This document shows positions 62,501 through 64,000 of a DNA stretch of 64,000 bases, one piece after another. Position 1 is the stretch's first letter. Every line of letters starts with the position of its first letter. The stretch comes from Promicromonospora iranensis (GTDB lineage: Bacteria; Actinomycetota; Actinomycetes; Actinomycetales; Cellulomonadaceae). Both the position numbers and the translations under genes were made by a program. A model generated the notes under the pieces. That model worked only from the letters and a program-made list of their open reading frames with translations, was not told the DNA's origin and ran no database searches. The stretch covers positions 372,001 through 436,000 of the forward strand of contig NZ_JAJQMN010000001.1 in assembly GCF_028994775.1 (NCBI RefSeq), read 5' to 3'.

Positions 62501-64000
62501 ACTGGACCTGGACCGTGATGGTGTAGGTCTGCCCGACCTCGAGCACCGAACCCTCGGGGAACGTGAACTGCAGGTTCTCGATGTCGCCGGTCCGGTCGAC
62601 GCTCACCTCGGCGGGATCGGTCGGCAGGGCGGGGCCGTTCGCCGGGTCGGGGGCGGCACCGGTCAGCGTGTACGAGTACGGCTCGTCGACGTCGGCCAGG
62701 CGCAGCTGGGCGCCGCCGGCGTCCGTCGGCATCGGGTCGGTGACCACCGGGTCGACGATCGGCCGGTTGCCCGTGTTGGTGATCGTGATGTTCATCGGGA
62801 AGACCGCGTTCGGCGCCTCGGTGCCGTCGGACACCGTGCCGGCGAAGTCCTTGACGATCTCGACGCCGTTCTCCGCGTGCACGTAGGTGACCTGGGCCTC
62901 GGCGGAGTCGGCGGCACTCACCGGCACCAGCTCCCCCGTGTCCGGGTCGACCACGAGGTCGGCGCCGGTCGTGGTGCCGTCCACCTCGTTGGTCGCGACC
63001 CCGGGCTCGGACTCACCGGGTGCCGGCGGGTTCGCGGCGAGGTCCGGCAGCACCGGTCCGCCGGTGCGCAGCTCCTCGCGCCGTTCGACATCCATCGGCA
63101 CGTCCTGCGTCGGGCCGGCCGGGTTCTCCCAGATCGACCCGTCGGTCCGGGTGAACGTGAAGCGCAGGCCCTGCACGTCCTCGGGTGCCACGCCGTCCGG
63201 CAGGACGAACGTGGCGGACGGCGTCCCGGTCACCCAGTCGCCTCCGGTCACCGTCACGCCGGCACCGTCGCCACCCTCGGTGAAGGTGCCGCCGGTGAAC
63301 GCGTCGACCCGCACCTGCTGGATCGGCTCGGCGAGCGTCGGGTCCGCGAAGCCCACGAAGTCGTACTGGTTCCAGAACCGTGGCTCGTCGTCGGTCAGGA
63401 CCATCTCGACGGTCCTGGACGGGCCCTCGGGTGTGCCGGAGAGCGTCATCCGCACCGGCCCGGTCCCCGGCTCGACCACCTGGGCGGGATCGAACGACTT
63501 GGCGACCTCCACGCCGATGCCCGGCTGCTGCAGCACCATCTCCGCGTCGTCCCACGCGAGCGGTGAGTCGTCGTCCGTCCCGCCCGGATCCGTCACCTGG
63601 GCAGCGGCGGTGTCGGGCACCGGTGAGTGGTCGGCGACCGTCACGGGCTCGCCCGTGTAACGGTCCAGCTCGCGCAGCTGGAGCGTCAGGTCCATGCTCC
63701 CGGTCGCGTCGGCCGCGACACGGCCGTCGAAAGCAACCTCGACGCCGACGACGTCGGCGAGGTCGCCGGGGGTCAGCGCCTCGGCCTCCGCCTCGGTGAG
63801 CTCAGCCGTCGACCCGTCGTCGGAGGTCAGGGTGACCGTCGTCGTCTCCGTACCTTCCGGCGGCGTGACCGTGATCGCCCGCAGGGTGAAGGCGTCGAAC
63901 GGCGTCGTGCCGTCCTCGACCTGCACCTCGCCGCTGCCCTCGAGCCCCGGCTCCACGAGCCGCAGTTGGTCGACCCGCGCGAGCGACTCGTTGGTGCCCT
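59562..64000 (-). CDS. cell-wall-anchored DUF5979 repeat surface protein, C-terminal part (5' end outside window)
   Basis: At least 1478 codons are in frame to the right edge. From N to C: extracellular beta-sandwich regions including DUF11-like adhesin-type blocks (VEIVKDFAGTVSDGTEAPNAVFPMNITITNTGNRPIVDPVVTD and DETWQVRIDNRGNLPITKVVSYDRLP). Five tandem DUF5979 modules follow, each starting like GAIELAKVVDGEGAEMYGAGPF and holding one Cys pair. Then come a Pro/Asp/Gly spacer, the sortase signal LPRTGA (codons at 59667-59681), a hydrophobic helix and an RRMRGGSRAR tail. It is probably a covalently attached surface adhesin or structural protein. No sortase gene is inside the window. Confidence 0.85.
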   Translation of the reverse strand, partial: GTNESLARVDQLRLVEPGLEGSGEVQVEDGTTPFDAFTLRAITVTPPEGTETTTVTLTSDDGSTAELTEAEAEALTPGDLADVVGVEVAFDGRVAADATGSMDLTLQLRELDRYTGEPVTVADHSPVPDTAAAQVTDPGGTDDDSPLAWDDAEMVLQQPGIGVEVAKSFDPAQVVEPGTGPVRMTLSGTPEGPSRTVEMVLTDDEPRFWNQYDFVGFADPTLAEPIQQVRVDAFTGGTFTEGGDGAGVTVTGGDWVTGTPSATFVLPDGVAPEDVQGLRFTFTRTDGSIWENPAGPTQDVPMDVERREELRTGGPVLPDLAANPPAPGESEPGVATNEVDGTTTGADLVVDPDTGELVPVSAADSAEAQVTYVHAENGVEIVKDFAGTVSDGTEAPNAVFPMNITITNTGNRPIVDPVVTDPMPTDAGGAQLRLADVDEPYSYTLTGAAPDPANGPALPTDPAEVSVDRTGDIENLQFTFPEGSVLEVGQTYTITVQVQFRVDLPAETVVENTAGVTGDRPWDECVTRLDEETGACEADADVTSVPAGVLAQSKVVRATNDDELDVIVDPAADPDTECLPDEGGYYAYPCTPVIAPGHDETWQVRIDNRGNLPITKVVSYDRLPVPGDTGSYADSERGSQWQPILTNDPPPELVHAPPGAEATFYYTTATDYCMDDIDEPRAEPVCPTGDPESGWVELTGAEGEDLYETITALKAVVTLTEENPLQPGEFIAFEGTTTTPAVAPEAGNESIAYNSAAASGVVQAPEGPRDMLPTEGTKVGVATATGTLEVVKQVTGEGADHAPDTFDMEVECTSAIGSWVETQLEPVPITVSPDEPATVTNLPYGAECTVTEDPDGGQTELVVGSVTIGQEPEVTTLTAVNRYDLASLELAKEVVTDAVGQDGEPVPYGPFEVTVDCTFLGDPVYATGYGPRRPMVVTLEDGDVTVLEGLPVAAECTATETGTGGAASVEVTVTHDGEEPVVTEGPEATTEVTPDASGESTTEVAFTNQFDVGAIELAKVVDGEGAEMYGAGPFTLGVLCALDDDGEGAGEPRVVYDGTVTLGAAGPLTAQVPNLPTGAVCTVTEPDDAGATSTTISPEQVTVGSGDVVEVTVTNTFDVGAVTVDKMLAGEGAELYGAGPFEVTLACTFDGEPVSVPGGAARALVPGEPVVYDGLPVGAECVATETATGGATSTTVSAVGDGGMGDGGVGDGGAGDGGDGGSAAVVVPAGDPAAIAVTNTFEVGEVRVVKTLSGPDAAEHEGDVFTVELACTQDVDGVERAIEIPGGPERTLSAADDWVAVYADLPQGATCQATETDAGSADSVTIVVDGTTTETDPADGDPRSAEFDLPVGDDVCRPVHVTNTWFAATDAATDAANSGLSGLAGVGRTAGADRSALPDECRDMGDGTDPDPAPEPDPDDVPGDVPGADGPGTDPGPGTLPRTGADALTTALIALLLLITGGTVVTVSRRMRGGSRAR
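60346..60405. repeat. 15-bp repeat inside the surface protein gene
   Basis: Four units of the CCGCC(G/A)TCACCCxxx type, coding GDGG(M/V/A) repeats in the fourth DUF5979 module. In-frame length polymorphism is expected. Confidence 0.85.

Noticed and set aside
61074-63566. 830-codon plus-strand frame opposite the surface protein
   Set aside because: Shadow frame rich in His, Arg, Val and Asp; the minus frame has repeats, a sortase signal and continuous similarity.

Overview
The window is GC-rich throughout (roughly 70 percent or more, strong G/C third-position bias), with GTG and TTG starts, ATGA/GTGA overlaps, a DtxR-type iron box, a LexA-like box and actinobacterial families (DUF222/HNH '13E12', CGNR/ABATE regulators, GAP/Sap transporter, DUF5979 surface protein with an LPXTG signal). 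This points to an actinomycete. The saprophytic carbohydrate genes (GH87, GH43, oxidative fucose pathway) would fit a Cellulomonadaceae/Promicromonosporaceae-like member of Micrococcales, but that placement is an inference. No rRNA, tRNA, CRISPR array or insertion sequence was seen.

Layout. 1-0.45 kb: the edge of a trypsin-like protease/Trypco1 pair. 0.6-8 kb: housekeeping and small regulatory genes, including two CGNR-type regulators, one divergent from an MFS exporter across a clean inverted repeat. 8.2-11.6 kb: a secreted multidomain GH87-type alpha-1,3-glucanase with its terminator. 11.9-18.7 kb: small enzymes, an HNH/DUF222 protein behind a LexA-like box, a DksA-like protein, 0.7 kb without a recognisable gene, and an NDH-2. 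18.8-24.1 kb: a siderophore ABC importer (ATPase, lipoprotein, fused permease) under an iron box. 24.2-28.5 kb: two Gfo/Idh/MocA oxidoreductases divergent from a LacI regulator, then a duplicated-fold dimeric alpha/beta-barrel protein. 28.5-35 kb: one tightly packed minus-strand operon for oligosaccharide uptake and use (binding protein, two permeases, IclR, enolase-superfamily enzyme, GH43). 35-38.2 kb: an MFS gene, a GntR regulator and a broken amidohydrolase. 38.2-38.65 kb: repeats, including a perfect 31-bp inverted repeat. 38.7-43.6 kb: a non-phosphorylating L-fucose-type pathway (dehydratase, FCD regulator, aldo/keto reductase, SDR, lactonase-like amidohydrolase). 43.7-46.5 kb: TerC and IlvD.

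46.5-59.5 kb is the most unusual part. It holds two SulP transporters, a GAP-family membrane protein, DUF4203-like, DUF1269, DUF7144-like, AI-2E, DUF4337, SHOCT and DUF6325 proteins and a small lipoprotein around a 956-residue MalT-like LuxR regulator. Five intergenic sites with the same palindrome, TCACCC-N5-GGGTGA (up to one mismatch), lie upstream of gene starts in this stretch. I read it as one envelope/ion-stress regulon, possibly controlled by the LuxR protein. 59.6-64 kb: the 3' part of a very large cell-wall-anchored DUF5979 repeat protein running off the right edge.

Short tandem repeats (5-18 bp units, 3-8 copies) recur at gene ends, in gene tails and just before start codons along the whole window.
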